From: Chrysemys picta bellii
Taxonomy: Eukaryota > Chordata > Testudines > Emydidae
Length of the DNA stretch: 64,000 nt
Assembly: GCF_011386835.1 (NCBI RefSeq)
Contig: NC_088804.1
Location: forward strand, 35,141,549 to 35,205,548
Reading direction: 5' to 3'
Shown here piece after piece: positions 1-12,200 of this stretch. Under the pieces are notes generated by a model. The model did not search any database. It worked only from the letters and a program-made list of their open reading frames with translations, and had not been told where the DNA came from. Positions within the stretch are counted from its first letter, which is position 1; every line of letters starts with the position of its first letter. Both the position numbers and the translations under genes were made by a program.

Positions 1-594
1 TCGCCTGCTTGGATAGGCTGAATCTTGCTCCCCCTTCATGCGCACAAAAGACTCAAGAAGACATAATGGAACTGGTCCAGTTCTTTTGTATGCCAGCTGG
101 GGGTGCCTAATAGGATTGAGAAAGCCTGGTTCAAAGGGACAGATATGGACCAGTTCTCCCCAGTTCTGGTGTAGGGGAATCCTTGGGTGCCATCAAACCG
201 GGTAATGGGTTCCTATACCACCTCTTGCTGCTGCTATCACAGAGGTTGTGTGGCGAGCATTTCCAGTTTGGGGAAAGAACATGACCGCATTGTGCTGTGC
301 TCCAGCAATTCGGCTAATGGACAGCTAGGCATATCAGACAGCTGCAAACAGCCCTCTACCACCTTCATCTGCACCTAGGTGAGCGAGAGCACGGCTGAGA
401 ACAGAGGCTATGGTCTTAGTCTTTCTGGGAGTTTACCTGCCTCTTCTGAGAATCCCAATGCCAACACCAAAGTGTCACGACTATATCAAACTAGACAGGA
501 TTAGAGCTTAGTGATTTGTGACTCTCAAAAAAAATCAGTGGTCTGAATTTATAACAAGACTTGACACTTCTATGGCATCTCTAATCCAATAATC
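1..594. other. Non-coding, nothing recognised
   Basis: No exon-like frame, known repeat or RNA gene is visible. Short open frames here have no recognisable protein features. The stretch probably belongs to the 5' flank or the upstream intron of the NAT gene. Confidence 0.5.
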
Positions 595-770
595 TCCCAA
601 GTGCTTTACCAATGTGCAAGGAATATTATTTTCCTCATTTTACAGATGAGGAACCTGAGGCATACAGAAAATGAGTGGCTTACTTATGATCTCAGACACA
701 GACTCAAAAACAGAACCCAGGACTCCTGACTCCGAAGTGCCTGCTCTGACCATTAGATCACACTGCTTCC
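595..770 (-). repeat. MIR-type SINE, minus orientation
   Basis: Contains the diagnostic MIR core in reverse: a cctcattttacagatgagg-like block followed by a ctgaggca motif, then a region matching the tRNA-like head. Old, diverged copy; ends are approximate. Confidence 0.65.
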
Positions 771-1151
771 TTCATCATTTCTTCAGATGAGAATATGGAC
801 ATGAGAACTGTCTTATTCAAAAATTGTTTTCTAATTTTGTCCTATTTTGACTGAGTCCTGGTATCACACTGACCTAATGTAGATACCAAAAATCTTCCTT
901 ACATACACTTGTGCACACAAGGGGGTAATTGCTCTATGGTGTCCACCCTTGTCAAGAGATGGCCTTGGACCAAAAAACCCAGATCCCAACATCCATGCCC
1001 TATCATTACTCCTGCATTTCTCTACCACAAGAATCAGTTTTCTTTTCAATACTACTGTGATGGGGTTCAGTAGATCATAGCATCTGTGCTAGTCGGAATC
1101 AACAAGAAATCCCTTCACATCATCATAAATAATTAACTTTTTGTTAATGTT

Positions 1152-1164
1152 ACTTCTTTTACAG
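1152..1164 (+). other. NAT: Splice acceptor before the NAT coding exon
   Basis: A pyrimidine-rich run ending in acag lies directly before gcaatATG. In vertebrate NAT genes a non-coding upstream exon is joined a few bases before the ATG; the partner exon is not identified here. Confidence 0.7.
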
Positions 1165-1169
1165 GCAAT

Positions 1170-2042
1170 ATGTACATCGAAGAATATTTAGCAAGAATTG
1201 GATACAAAGGCTCCCATGAAAAACATGATTTGGAAACCTTAACTGCAATCTTCCAGCACCACATCCGAACTGTTCCATTTGAAAATCTCAGCATCCATTG
1301 TGGGGAAACCATTACCTTGGATTTAGACCAGGTTTACAACAAAATTGTAAGGAAAAAGCGTGGTGGATGGTGCATGGAACACAACCAACTTTTATGTTGG
1401 GTGCTGAAAACACTGGGATATGACACCACTCTTTTAGGAGCATATATATACAACCTGCACCAAAACACATATGCTTCCCACATGACCCACCTTCTGCTAA
1501 AGGTGGATATTGATGATAGAGCCTATATCCTGGATGGAGGCTTTGGTGTATCCTATCAAATTTGGCAACCAATGGAACTTATTTCTGGGAAAGACCAGCC
1601 TCAGACTCCTGGCATCTTTCGCTTCACAGAAAACAATGGGACCTGGTACTTTGAGAAAATAAGAAGGAAACAATACATTGCCAACCAAAGCTTCTCTAAT
1701 TCTGATCTTCTGGAAAGAAGTGAGTGCAGGAAAATTTACTTGTTCAGTCTTGAGCCACGAACAATCAGAGATTTCCAGTTCCAATGTACGTATCTTCAGA
1801 CATCTCCAGATTCCCTGTTTACAAAGAAGTCAATCTGCAGCCTGCAGACCACTGGTGGGTTTTGAGCTTTAATTGGGTGGACACTCATTGAGACAACTTA
1901 CAACTACAAGGACAACACAGATCTGGTAGAATTCATGACTCTTAAAGATGAAGAGGTGGAGGAGACACTGAAAGATAAATTCAGCTTAACATTAGAGAGA
2001 AAATTTGTCCCAATTAACCTCAAAGGATTGTACGTGATTTAG
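1170..2042 (+). pseudogene. NAT: Arylamine N-acetyltransferase, interrupted by one in-frame TGA
   Basis: Cytosolic enzyme family that transfers acetyl from acetyl-CoA to arylamines and hydrazines. The frame from ATG 1170 to TAG 2040-2042 is exactly 290 codons, the usual vertebrate NAT length. The catalytic triad is present: Cys68 in RGGWC, His107 in MTHLL and Asp122 in ILDGG; PFENL (36-40), ELISGKDQP, LEPRTI and LQTSP are family blocks. A splice acceptor (cttcttttacag, AG at 1163-1164) ends 5 bp before the ATG, as in NAT genes whose coding region is one exon. One TGA at 1863-1865 (codon 232) interrupts it; the same frame then continues with ALIGWTLIETTYNYKDNTDL, a typical NAT C-terminus, to the expected stop. 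There are no frameshifts. Truncation at 231 residues would remove much of the third domain, so the product is probably inactive. It could be a very young pseudogene, a polymorphic null allele or a sequencing error. Convergent with MPHOSPH6. Confidence 0.9.
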
Positions 2043-2108
2043 TGTAGTGCTAAAACATACAATAATTCTATGCAATTGCAGCATCTTTCACAGTCTAATA
2101 TGACATTC

Positions 2109-2114
2109 AATAAA
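2109..2114 (+). terminator. NAT: NAT poly(A) signal candidate
   Basis: AATAAA lies 67 nt after the TAG of the 290-codon frame, a plausible spacing for a short 3' UTR. No other canonical signal is closer. Confidence 0.5.
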
Positions 2115-3861
2115 TGACCTAAAATCCATTAATACCAGGTTAAAATGAGAACTTAAGTTCAGAAAAACAGGCACTTCAGAGTCCCATGTTGATTAGTTAT
2201 CACCGAGAGAATAAATGGAGCCCACACACACTTTTGTGGGCACAAATTTAGAGACTGGTTTGAGGCTGGCTGAAGATCTGAGAGGATATGTGGTACAGGG
2301 AGGAAAAGTTTTCTAGTGGCGTAAGAACACAACTCGGAGAGGAGTACTGGGATTTCTGTGCTACTGACATATATATGCTATGTGACCATTAGGGAAATCA
2401 CATTTCCAAACTTGGCTGCTTAAATTTAGACACCTGAAGATCAGACCACTTATTTAGGTCTGAAATGTGGATTTAGAAGTACTGTATCAAGCACTCAACT
2501 CCATATCCCCATTTTACAGATGGGGAAAATATACTTCCCCACCTCCAGGGTGTGTTAGGAGGAATAATTCATTCATGTATGTAGGGCATTTTAAGGTCCC
2601 CAGACTTACAAGTGCAGAGTATTATCCAGTTTCTCTCTGTGATTACTACAACAAACCACACATTTTGTTTAGTATGTTCATTTTTTGCTTATGATGCTTT
2701 TGTAGTGGTACTAATTCACATCCTGTCTAAAGGATGAATTGTAATATGGTGCCCAAACTTGTTTCTCTATTGTGCCTACTTCCATTCCACATGGCCACAA
2801 ACTGAAATTCCTTAAAGACAGATACAAATGGGAATGTTATCAAGGTGACGAGCATAAAAAGCATCCAACTGAATCAAGTCTATTTAAAGAAACTCCTTGT
2901 CTAACTAATGAGTCCCCTCTTCTAATATCTGTGGTTTTGCAATTGCAGTTCCCTGTTCTAAAAATGTTTCTCTCCATCATGTTGCTATGTGAAAGACCCA
3001 TAAAAACAGAGAAACTGACTGTGCAGGGGAAACAGTGTCAAAACAAAGTTAACAGAATAGACCACTGAGAAAAACAATTCTCCAGTCGTTTTTCCTGATG
3101 GTAATCTTACATGCTGCTTTTAACAATAGCAGGTTAAAGAAGAGAATCAAGACATTTTCTTTTCAGTGGACAGCCTCCTTGTTCTAACATGATTTATGAA
3201 AAACTCTCATGAAATACAAAAACATATTAAAAATAAATAAATGAAAACAAGTCTTTGTAAGTATGAATTGTAATTAAGTTTTTATTCCCCAAATATCAGA
3301 TAAGTACTATGTGTTTCAAAGAAAACTTGCCACTTTCTCTTTAGCTGGGAGGAATTTTCATCTGGTGCTCACAATCCATAACACAGAACCCCCTCTCTTC
3401 TACGTAGCAGACCACTGCCTCCTTTATGCTGATAATGGCTCTTTCTCTGGTTGGCTTCAATGTGGCCTTTGACACCCTGGTTATTCCATCCTCCTGTGTC
3501 GCCTCCATCAGCGCCTCTGGTTCTGCTGCCACCTAACTGCTCCTGCTATCTACTAAAGGCCTATTCTCTGTAGAGCTCCACATGGGTCAGTCCTCAACCC
3601 TCCCACCCTCTGCACCGTCATTTATAACAACTCTCCCACAGAGATTTTTCCCCAGACTTGACAATTATTACCAGGTCTTGGCTTTGCAGTGTCAGGTCAA
3701 ATGGAGCTCTGCTGATTTACACCTGCTAAAAATCAGTTTTTCAGCCTGGCAAATTCTCTCAGAGTTGAGAAATACAGTAGTTATTTAGCTGTGAATACTG
3801 TACCCCAAACCTCTCGAAAGACAGATAACTAGGCCTAAGATAAGAATGGTATTAAATATAA
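2115..3861. other. Intergenic, nothing recognised
   Basis: No coding exon, RNA gene or clear repeat seen. The open frames at 2772-3068 and 3341-3532 lack recognisable domains and splice context and look like chance frames. Confidence 0.5.
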
Positions 3862-4146
3862 GGGTACATCTACACTACAGGGGGGAGTCGATTTAAGATA
3901 CGCAAATTCAGCTACGTGAATAGCGTAGCTGAATTCGACGTATCGCAGCCGACTTACCCCGCTGTGAGGACGGCGGCAAAATCGACTTCTGCGGCTTTCT
4001 GTCGGCGGCGCTTACTCCCACCTCCGCTGGTGGAGTAAGAGCGCCGATTCGGGGATCGATTGTCGCGTCCTGACGGGACGCGATAAATCGATCCCCGAGA
4101 GGTCGATTTCTACCCGCCGATTCAGGCGGGTAGTGTAGACCTAGCC
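3862..4146. mobile_element. Harbinger-type MITE, copy 1
   Basis: Non-coding 285-bp element. Left end gggtacatctacacta and right end tagtgtagacctagcc are inverted repeats, and the 3-bp TAA on both sides (3859-3861, 4147-4149) is the TWA duplication typical of PIF/Harbinger. It holds internal palindromes: cagctacgtgaa/gcgtagctg at 3911-3934 and a tcgcgtc...gacgcga hairpin at 4064-4084. Related copies lie at 4150, 29735 and 46325. Confidence 0.75.
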
Positions 4147-4149
4147 TAA

Positions 4150-4435
4150 GGCTTGGTCTACACTAAACCCCCAAATCGAACTAAGGTACGCAACTTCAGC
4201 TACGTGAATAACGTAGCTGAAGTTTGAAGTACCTTAGTTCGAACTTACCTCGGTCCACACGCGGCAGGCAGGCTCCCCCGTCGACTCCGCGGTACTCCTC
4301 TCGCCGAGCTGGAGTACCGCAGTCGACGGCGAGCACTTCCGGGTTCGACTTATCGCGTCCAGACAAGACGCGATAAGTCGAACCCAGAAGTTCGATTGCC
4401 AGCCGCCGAACTAGCGGCTGGGTATAGACATACCC
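4150..4435. mobile_element. Harbinger-type MITE, copy 2, abutting copy 1
   Basis: Ends ggcttggtctacacta and gggtatagacataccc. Same layout of internal palindromes as the 3862 copy, including cttcagctacgtgaa/cgtagctgaag and a tcgcgtc/gacgcga hairpin. The TAA at its left is the right-hand duplication of copy 1; its right flank is TTA. Confidence 0.75.
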
Positions 4436-7400
4436 TTAGAGTCACCAAACCACAGCCTCATACCATTAGGGAGGCCTTGTGATAGCTGCCTTCCCACAGG
4501 AAAAGGGAAAGGAATGACTAATTCCTAAAAGGATCCGGCAGGAGGCATAGGAGAGATTTATACTCCTGTTATGCTGATAAACACGGGATCTTACGTCTAC
4601 AGGGTAATTCAGCCGACACCTTTCCCCTGCAATACATTTTAAAGTTAAAGTGGACTCTCTCTCTTTCAGGCTAGTTTAATGAGACGCCAAACTATTGTGC
4701 AGCGTTTTAGCTGCAACCTGTTGTCAAGTCACTTGGCACCAACACTGTTAACACTATATCCCAACACGTTCAAAATGTATCGGGAATTAGGAAAGCACGG
4801 TATCTTGATTTACAGGAAGACAAGGCAACTTTGCTTTCAGGCTGAGATCTGAATAATTGTAAAATTAATGGGAGCTGGGTGTTCAAATCCCATAGATGGC
4901 TCTGAATAATCTCAGCCTAACTGCCCATCACGTATACCCAAAGCCCAAAGGAAAATACCATCCATTAACAATTGTATTCGGAGTGTCTTTCAGAAAAGAA
5001 CTACGAGTAACAGGAGAAAACCAGTTCAAGCTTCATTTCACCATTGGAAAAAGCAATTAAAAAAACAACAAGGAACAAAGTTTAATCAGCTCTTGGATCA
5101 GTAGAGGTAAGATACAGGATGAGCACTCACTTCAGCTAGACTCTGCCCCTATGGCTTTTAAGGTCCAGCATCAATTAGATCAAAAGAGACAAGATAGGAA
5201 GAAGGGAAGGGAAGTTGTGCAGTCCTCATCTATTCCCAGCATTGGCAACTACAGTAGTAGTAAAAATTTCAACCCAACTGGCACCACAGAGAGGAAAGAG
5301 AGAACTAGCTCAATTGTTGCACTATTATTTCAGACAAATCATTTAAGTTAATCATCTTCGAGAGTTATTTTCTCTTGCAAGTTTCATTTACTCAAACTGC
5401 GTAGGCAACAGCTAGCAAACATAAAAGGAAACCACCACATTTTAATGCCTCTTCAGGGGTAGGGGGAGGAGATATAATATAAAATAAACCAACTTGTGTT
5501 TTTATTATTGGATCCCGATAAGTACAATTTAATTATTCACAGCATGCTAGATAAGCTGTTAATCCATTCTTAACAATGCTGGATGCGTTGACTGACTAGC
5601 GCATCCAAACAGTGGGTGAATAAAAACAAAATCTAGTTTCCTGCCTCAGTTTCTTTGTTAACAACACTAAGCAGCAGAAGAAACTGATGACTTGCCAACT
5701 AATTTTGTAGTTTTCCTGAATTCCTTCTCTGGCTCCTCTCAGCCAGCGTACCTCAAATAGGACACTTCAGGAAGAGTGATGATGGCTAATGATATGTGCT
5801 TTCCTCATGCAATGCAGTATTAGACAGATGATGAATCTGGACCTAAAAGGTCACTCTCAAAGAGGACAGGACAAATAGTTCTAGATGTCTGAAGACAAAG
5901 TTTAAACTATTCTTACTGCTATGAGCTCTCAATGAGCACATGAATGCCAGCTGCTGTAGATTGTAACAATCACCCCTTGCTCTCGTTCTTGGTCAGAGTT
6001 GTGCCAAATTCACAGATTATTCATTTCACACCATTTGCACAAACAATTCTGCTGTTTTATGCACCTCCCCCGTCCAAACTTTGCTTTATTTGCAAGCTTG
6101 AGAAAATGGCTACTTCCAAACCAAAAATGCTCATTCTAAAATCCAAATTACATCTTCAATCAAAAAGGGGTCCTTTTTGATTGAGAAACAGGTCCATTTA
6201 TGCTTTAAAAACTTCAGCTTAACAAAACTGTCCACAACAATGGGTCTATTTTTGAGTTTGTAACAAAGGCAAGAATGCTTGATTAAATGTAGATTTGCAT
6301 CATGAACATTTCACGTCTACACTTAAGCCTCCATAGTGGTCTAGTTATAGTAAGGAACTATGTATAGCAAAATTCTGTAACACACCTAGATGACTTAGGA
6401 GCCTAGGATCAGATTTTTAAAGATATCTAGGCACTTAAAGATGCAGATAGGCACCAGAGAGATACCTACTGGGATTTTCACAAGCATCTAGGCACTTTTA
6501 CAACTCCGACTAGGCACTTACATTTTGCTGATTCTACAATACAGTTGACGCTCCAAGATAGCTGAGTGAATAAGTAGGTTTCCCTAACCTCAGCAGCTGC
6601 TTTTAAAGTTGCATTTGAAGAGTTCATCTAGCCATCATCGAAAGCTGTTCAATCAAACTTCTGGCCAGTAGGGTACCAACCTTTAAAGATTATACACTGC
6701 TAATAATTGTAGCGAGGTTACGCATTTTCTTATAACCCTCCAGTAATAGAATATAAGTTTTCTGTGAAGCTGTTGAAATTCAGGTCACTTAACCTGCAAA
6801 ACCTTCCACCCAAACACATGCAATGCACAGTACCCTCCAGGATTCAGAGATATCCGACTACCTAGCTATTTTTGTTTTTCTCCCAATCACATGCAGCTAT
6901 TCTGCCTTGGAATGAAGGACACAGAAGGTGTCCTCTCTGCATACATTCTCTGTGCAGAGAAGCCTCTGTGTAAAGTTTAATGCTCTTTTTATTATATGCA
7001 TGCCTCAAATAATTATCCAATCAAAGGAACTTTCAGACCAGATTATGTGAAAGCAACAGAATGTCATCAGTTCAAGAATCCTGAAGCCCAAACAAAATTT
7101 TAGTGACATCTAGTGGTCACTAGTGTCTCACTAGAATATAGTTTCCCCAAAATACCTAGCACTATTATTCAGAAATCCTGCCATCAGCAAAGAAATTTAT
7201 TCATATAACAGGGTAGTCATTTCCTAGTAATAAGCAAGAAAGAATAATGGGATATATTCTGAGTTTTTCTTGTGATGAGCAACAATAAATCACTTCGTAG
7301 TTCAGGTCACATTTGGGAAGAAAAATGTCTTGCGATCATTAACTTTTGTTCAATTGACAATTATATATAGTCAAGTTTTAAGTAATTGAACCAGTAGCAT

Positions 7401-8003
7401 TTAATTAGCTCTGAAAACCTATATGAGATCATGAATCATAGACTTTCCACCTTTATGAAGCTCCCTTACTAGGTTAAAAGTGTATTTCTCTTTCCATGTG
7501 TGATCCATCTTAAATATCTAACGAGGTGCTTTTGATATATGGATTATAGTCCATATATCATACATGCAAACTACTGTAGATGTACGGCCTCTTACTTTAT
7601 ATAATTGAGTTTCGTGTCTTGCTTCACTGAGCTGTTCCAAAAAGAAGAGAGGAAAAAAACCCAACGACTCGTGTCTGTGATGGAACTGCCACTACTTGCT
7701 TTAATTTAGCAAACTCCTCCAATCCCTCCTTTCTCGAGAGAGCCAGCATCCTGGACGACAACCTGGACAACTAGCCAGGGCAATAAAATAACAGAGAGCA
7801 TATTTCTTGCTGAAGGTTGGGATACAGAAAACTACTATAATTTTAGATCTGACACATGCGAACAACAAATTTCAACGTGCCCAGAGCAGCAATTGATGGA
7901 AGGCCAGTACTGTCTCTCTGTGCAACAATGCTTCAAACTGCTTCATTACTTTCTAACTAGAAAAGGCATTTCAACTCAACTAATATTTTGGGGCATGTCC
8001 TTA
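4436..8003. other. Intergenic AT-rich DNA with one repeat fragment
   Basis: No gene recognised. About 6380-6560 carries diverged words (ctaggcacttaaag, tctaggcactttta) of the same old inverted-repeat family as 8004-8234. Open frames at 5151-5351 and 5944-6180 have no recognisable domain. Confidence 0.45.
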
Positions 8004-8234
8004 AGGCCCAGTTTTTTAAAGGTATTGAGGTGTTGCTATGCTCAGAGTTGCAATGCTTAATTGATTTAGGATCCCAAATTTCATTCTCAAAAGGGATGTA
8101 GGCATTTAGGAATCTAAATCCCATTGACAGTCAATCTCTAAAGCCCTTTTGAAAATTAGATTTAGGCTCCTAAATCAGTTGGTATTGCAATGCTGAGAGC
8201 ATTAATGTCTAAATACATTTAAAAATCTGGGCCT
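8004..8234. mobile_element. Old terminal-inverted-repeat MITE
   Basis: Left end aggcccagttttttaaag and right end tttaaaaatctgggcct are inverted repeats, and the internal words gctcagagttgcaatgc / gcaatgctgagagc are also complementary. Non-coding. Fragments of the family appear near 6380, 28270, 33130 and 53310. Superfamily uncertain, perhaps hAT. Confidence 0.55.
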
Positions 8235-8349
8235 GAATCTAAACACTATCAAACAATGCACTAAACATCTCACAGGCTACGTTAAGTTTCAGTGTTTATA
8301 TTATATTACCTAAACCACAATAATCAGACACAAAAGTCTTTTAAAAGTT

Positions 8350-8355
8350 TTTATT
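8350..8355 (-). terminator. MPHOSPH6: MPHOSPH6 poly(A) signal candidate
   Basis: TTTATT on the plus strand reads AATAAA on the gene strand, about 790 nt beyond the TGA at 9146-9144. It would give a 3' UTR covering roughly 8,330-9,143. Not tested against transcripts. Confidence 0.35.
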
Positions 8356-9143
8356 CAGCTTTATGATGTGTTTCTGAAGCGGTCATTATTCTGCTATCAC
8401 AGATCTTGTTTATAAGATTGGAAATTTTTTGCCAGAAAAGAAAACCACAACCAAAGGAACATCAAAAAAAATTTTTGGAGGTGAGAGATTGAGCAGATCA
8501 TGATTCATAAGTGTCAAAGTGAAAACATCACCCAATATAAATATTTAGCTTATTCTAGAAAAAAAATGGCTTCTATTACAAAAACCTCTCTTTAAATAGA
8601 TTTTATAAAAAAATAAAATTCAACTAAACGGATTTAATCTCTCTGTTCCTTTTTCAACTTAATTTTAGAATTGTTAAAGAAACGTGTAAGTTTCTGCAGA
8701 CTATTTCTTTCAATTTAAAAAGTGTAAGGGGTTTCAATTTATACAGTAAAAAAAGCACTGAAAGCAGAATTGCTTTATAAGATTGGCCATAACTCATCAT
8801 TAGTTGAAATACTTGCATTCAATTACCATCATAAAATGTAAAGATTGTTGCTCTCAAACACACGGGATAGCCATCTTACTTATGCACAACATTTAAACAG
8901 CTAACTGGCTTAGAGCCCCGTGGTCAGTACAACTTGCTCAGACGGGAAAGGATGTATGACATCCATTATATAAGCACCCGCTTTGAAAGTATGTTTGTCA
9001 TGTGGACAGCAGAAATTTCAATCAGAATAGACTTAGATTTTGAAACATATCTTACATTATTTGGTGGAAAATAAACACTGCCCAGTTCATGTTACTCTAC
9101 CCTGTAGATAACATTTCTATTAGCTTCAATTGTGCAGTTCACA

Positions 9144-9279
9144 TCAATCCTGGGGTTTTAAGAACATTTTCTTAGCTTTGCTAGGTCTCATGTTACTGTT
9201 CTCATCTTCATCCTGTAGCACACGCTGGTCTCTCTTTTTCAAGAATTTCTTCCCGATAGTTCCCACTAAGGTTTCATAT
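9144..9279 (-). CDS. MPHOSPH6: MPHOSPH6 exon 5 (coding part)
   Basis: 136 nt; completes Arg, then YETLVGTIGKKFLKKRD to the terminal AKKMFLKPQD and TGA. Acceptor cttaacag|AT. An inverted hammerhead retroposon lies just upstream on the gene strand, its duplication starting 23 bp from the exon edge. Confidence 0.96.
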
Positions 9280-12200
9280 CTGTTAAGATATTTAAATTAA
9301 TACACAAATCACTGTTAAGTATAGGAGTAGCCATGTTAGTCTGGATCTGTAAAAGCAGCAAAGAGTCCTGTGGCACCTTATAAACTAACAGACGTATTGG
9401 AGCATGAACTTTCGTGGGTGAATATCCACTGTGTCAGATGCATGCATTCACCCACGAAAGCTCATGCTCCAATACGTCTGTTAGTCTATAAGGTGCCACT
9501 GGACTCTGACACAAATCACTATTATTCATAAAATCAAAGCAAGTCATAAATCCTATCAGCAATACGAATCTGTGGTGCAACAGAGGACTGCCAATGCCAC
9601 TCCTCTTACAGCACTCTGTTAAGAGACACAGCTACTGCCTGTATCAAGCTATCAGAGTATTAAGGGGCCAATTTTGCCTTCTGTCACACAGTGTGGTACA
9701 GAGTGACAGAGTAGAGAGTACAAAGGTGTAGCAGAGGGTAAAAAATGGCCCCAAGTTATTTCCCTAGGACGTAATGAAGCTATTCCACTGAACACATTCT
9801 TCAAAATTCTTATTTAAAAAATCTTGTGCACAACACAAAAGTTTGCTCTTTTATAAACACTCTGATGAGAGTGCAGCAACACATCATCTTGGTAATTTTA
9901 ACTATGCCATAAAACATAAATTACCTTCTGGCCATTTCTTCATCTGATACGTCAGCCTCGGCTGTATCATCTGCTTCAATTTCTTCTTTCTTGTACCTAG
10001 AGTTCATTTGGATCATTAACTTCTGAAAATGAAATGGGAAATCAGTTTACAGTTAACTCTTTCACAGAATTTCAATTATATAGATATTACTGATAAGAAA
10101 CTCATTTTTAAAACGGACAAGCAGGACTCTTTCCCCCAAGTTTTAACTGAAGCTGCTTTCCTTTGTTCGTAGTATAAACTTAGGGCTAGATCATGGATTT
10201 ACCATGAACCGTGAATAAAAGGGAGCAGGCAGCAATGCTTTGCTGCGAGAAGACAAGGGAATGAACTGTGACTGGCTGCTTCCCCCTTGCTCCACGGGCT
10301 GGTAGTGATGGTGATTTGCACCAGTGCAATACCTGGGTGGAGTTTAGTTCCTCCACTGTTACCCCACTGCACAGTGATTCAGATAGCTTGCGTAGGGGAG
10401 TGTCTTAGGTCCCCATACAACCCAGCCTGGCCCTGAAAACAGCTCATGACTCAGCCCTTACAAAACTTAAAATAATGAGTTTTCTTATAATTTTCCTGCA
10501 TCTTAAAATTGTTCTAATACAAACATAACCTATTTTTTGTTCCTTCCTTGTTTGCACACCAGCATGCGTGCCTGGCATCTGGGACTAGGTTTTCTTAGCA
10601 CTCTTTACAATTGTTGGCACTTAAGTGACAATGCACTATCGATCGTAGGTTCTACAAAAACTGTGGATAAATCTTTTTTAAAAAGTTATGTAGCAGATCT
10701 GTTTTTTCATTGTCAAGTATAATCTAGTGTATATAATTCCCAGATCTTAAGGGAGGGTCAAATTTAGGAACTAAGCAACTTGAAAATGTTTATTCAGCAG
10801 GGAGAATCTGTCTGAAAAGCTTTACAATAAAATACTACTTGCATTAAAAAAAAGCCAGTGAAAATGCCAACCCTGATGAGACAGTAATCATAATTCCCCC
10901 TAAATCACATTAGATCTGAATTCAGCATCAGTAACTTTTCATCGTAGGCAGTTATTTAGCTGTGAGACACAGATTAATGGCAGTGTTGTTGTTACTATTA
11001 TAGCACCATAGACGTGTGTGATGTTGAAGAGAAGTTAAAGACACCTCTGCTCGAAAGAGTTTTTATTTTAAAGGCATGATTCTGCAAGACCTTATTCACA
11101 TGAGTAGTTTCCAGTCAACAGGGCTGAGAGTTTGCAAGTTTGGCCCCTAATTTAAGGAGCAATATGATGACTGAAGATCCAGACTGGAAGAAAAGTGGGA
11201 GAGCAGTGAGATTGGGCAGTTCTTTTGCTGAGCAGTGCATGGAGGCTTTGTTCTTTGAAGGGAGGAAAATGTATAGGAATCACGTATCATGTATAGGAAC
11301 TATTGAGCTGTTGACATATGGGGGGAAAATGCCAGATATTTACCAGAAATAGCATTTTATTTATTTCCAAAATCTTGGCTTGAATCACAATCACATTGAA
11401 TCACAATGTAGAAATACATTTTATTTAAGACAGCGCCTGCAGAAAGCACTGCATTGACAGAGGACCAGTAAACAAAATGAACTCCTCCATATCACCTGCT
11501 TGTATGTCTTAATGCTAATCTGGAGCCACCTCTCAGTGGAGGATGGGAATTCAGCCTCCACACTCATTCAGCTGAGATAAACAACACTGGGTGCCAATGG
11601 ACGCTAGTGTGTGACATGGACATGTGTCAATCTGGGACTGGAAAGACTCATTTCATAGTGCCAGGCAGATTTCATCCCTCTTGACTTGAGTAAAAGTGCC
11701 TCAGAGGTGAAAGGCTCCATTTGTTCAAATGGATCAAACACACACAACACAAGTGAACACAACACTTTTCATCCACAATTTTTTTTTTTTTTAAATTATT
11801 AGGGACCTCATTTCACAGCTGGATAAATCAGGCACAGAGAAGTAAAGAGACTCGGACCAAGGTCACAGAGCAAATGAAAGGCAGAAGCAGGAACAAGTCT
11901 CTTAAATACCAATCCAGTACCTAGGCTCTTACTGAGGCAGTGTGATCAAGAGTAAATACTCCCCAGAATGTTGTATTTTCAGTACAGAATTGCAAACATT
12001 TCATAAAATCCTTCAAAATGCTTTGCCTGCATTTTAATTTATTTTCAAATTCCTGCAATCAAATAGCTCTACTTCTAAAAGTTGAAAACAACAAGTGTGA
12101 GCACAGAGAGAGCGTATCAACACACGAATTAATGACCGAATATCAACAATCCAGTTAGAAGAGCAGCTGATTTTGCTGAACAGCAATGGGAATGTTGAAT

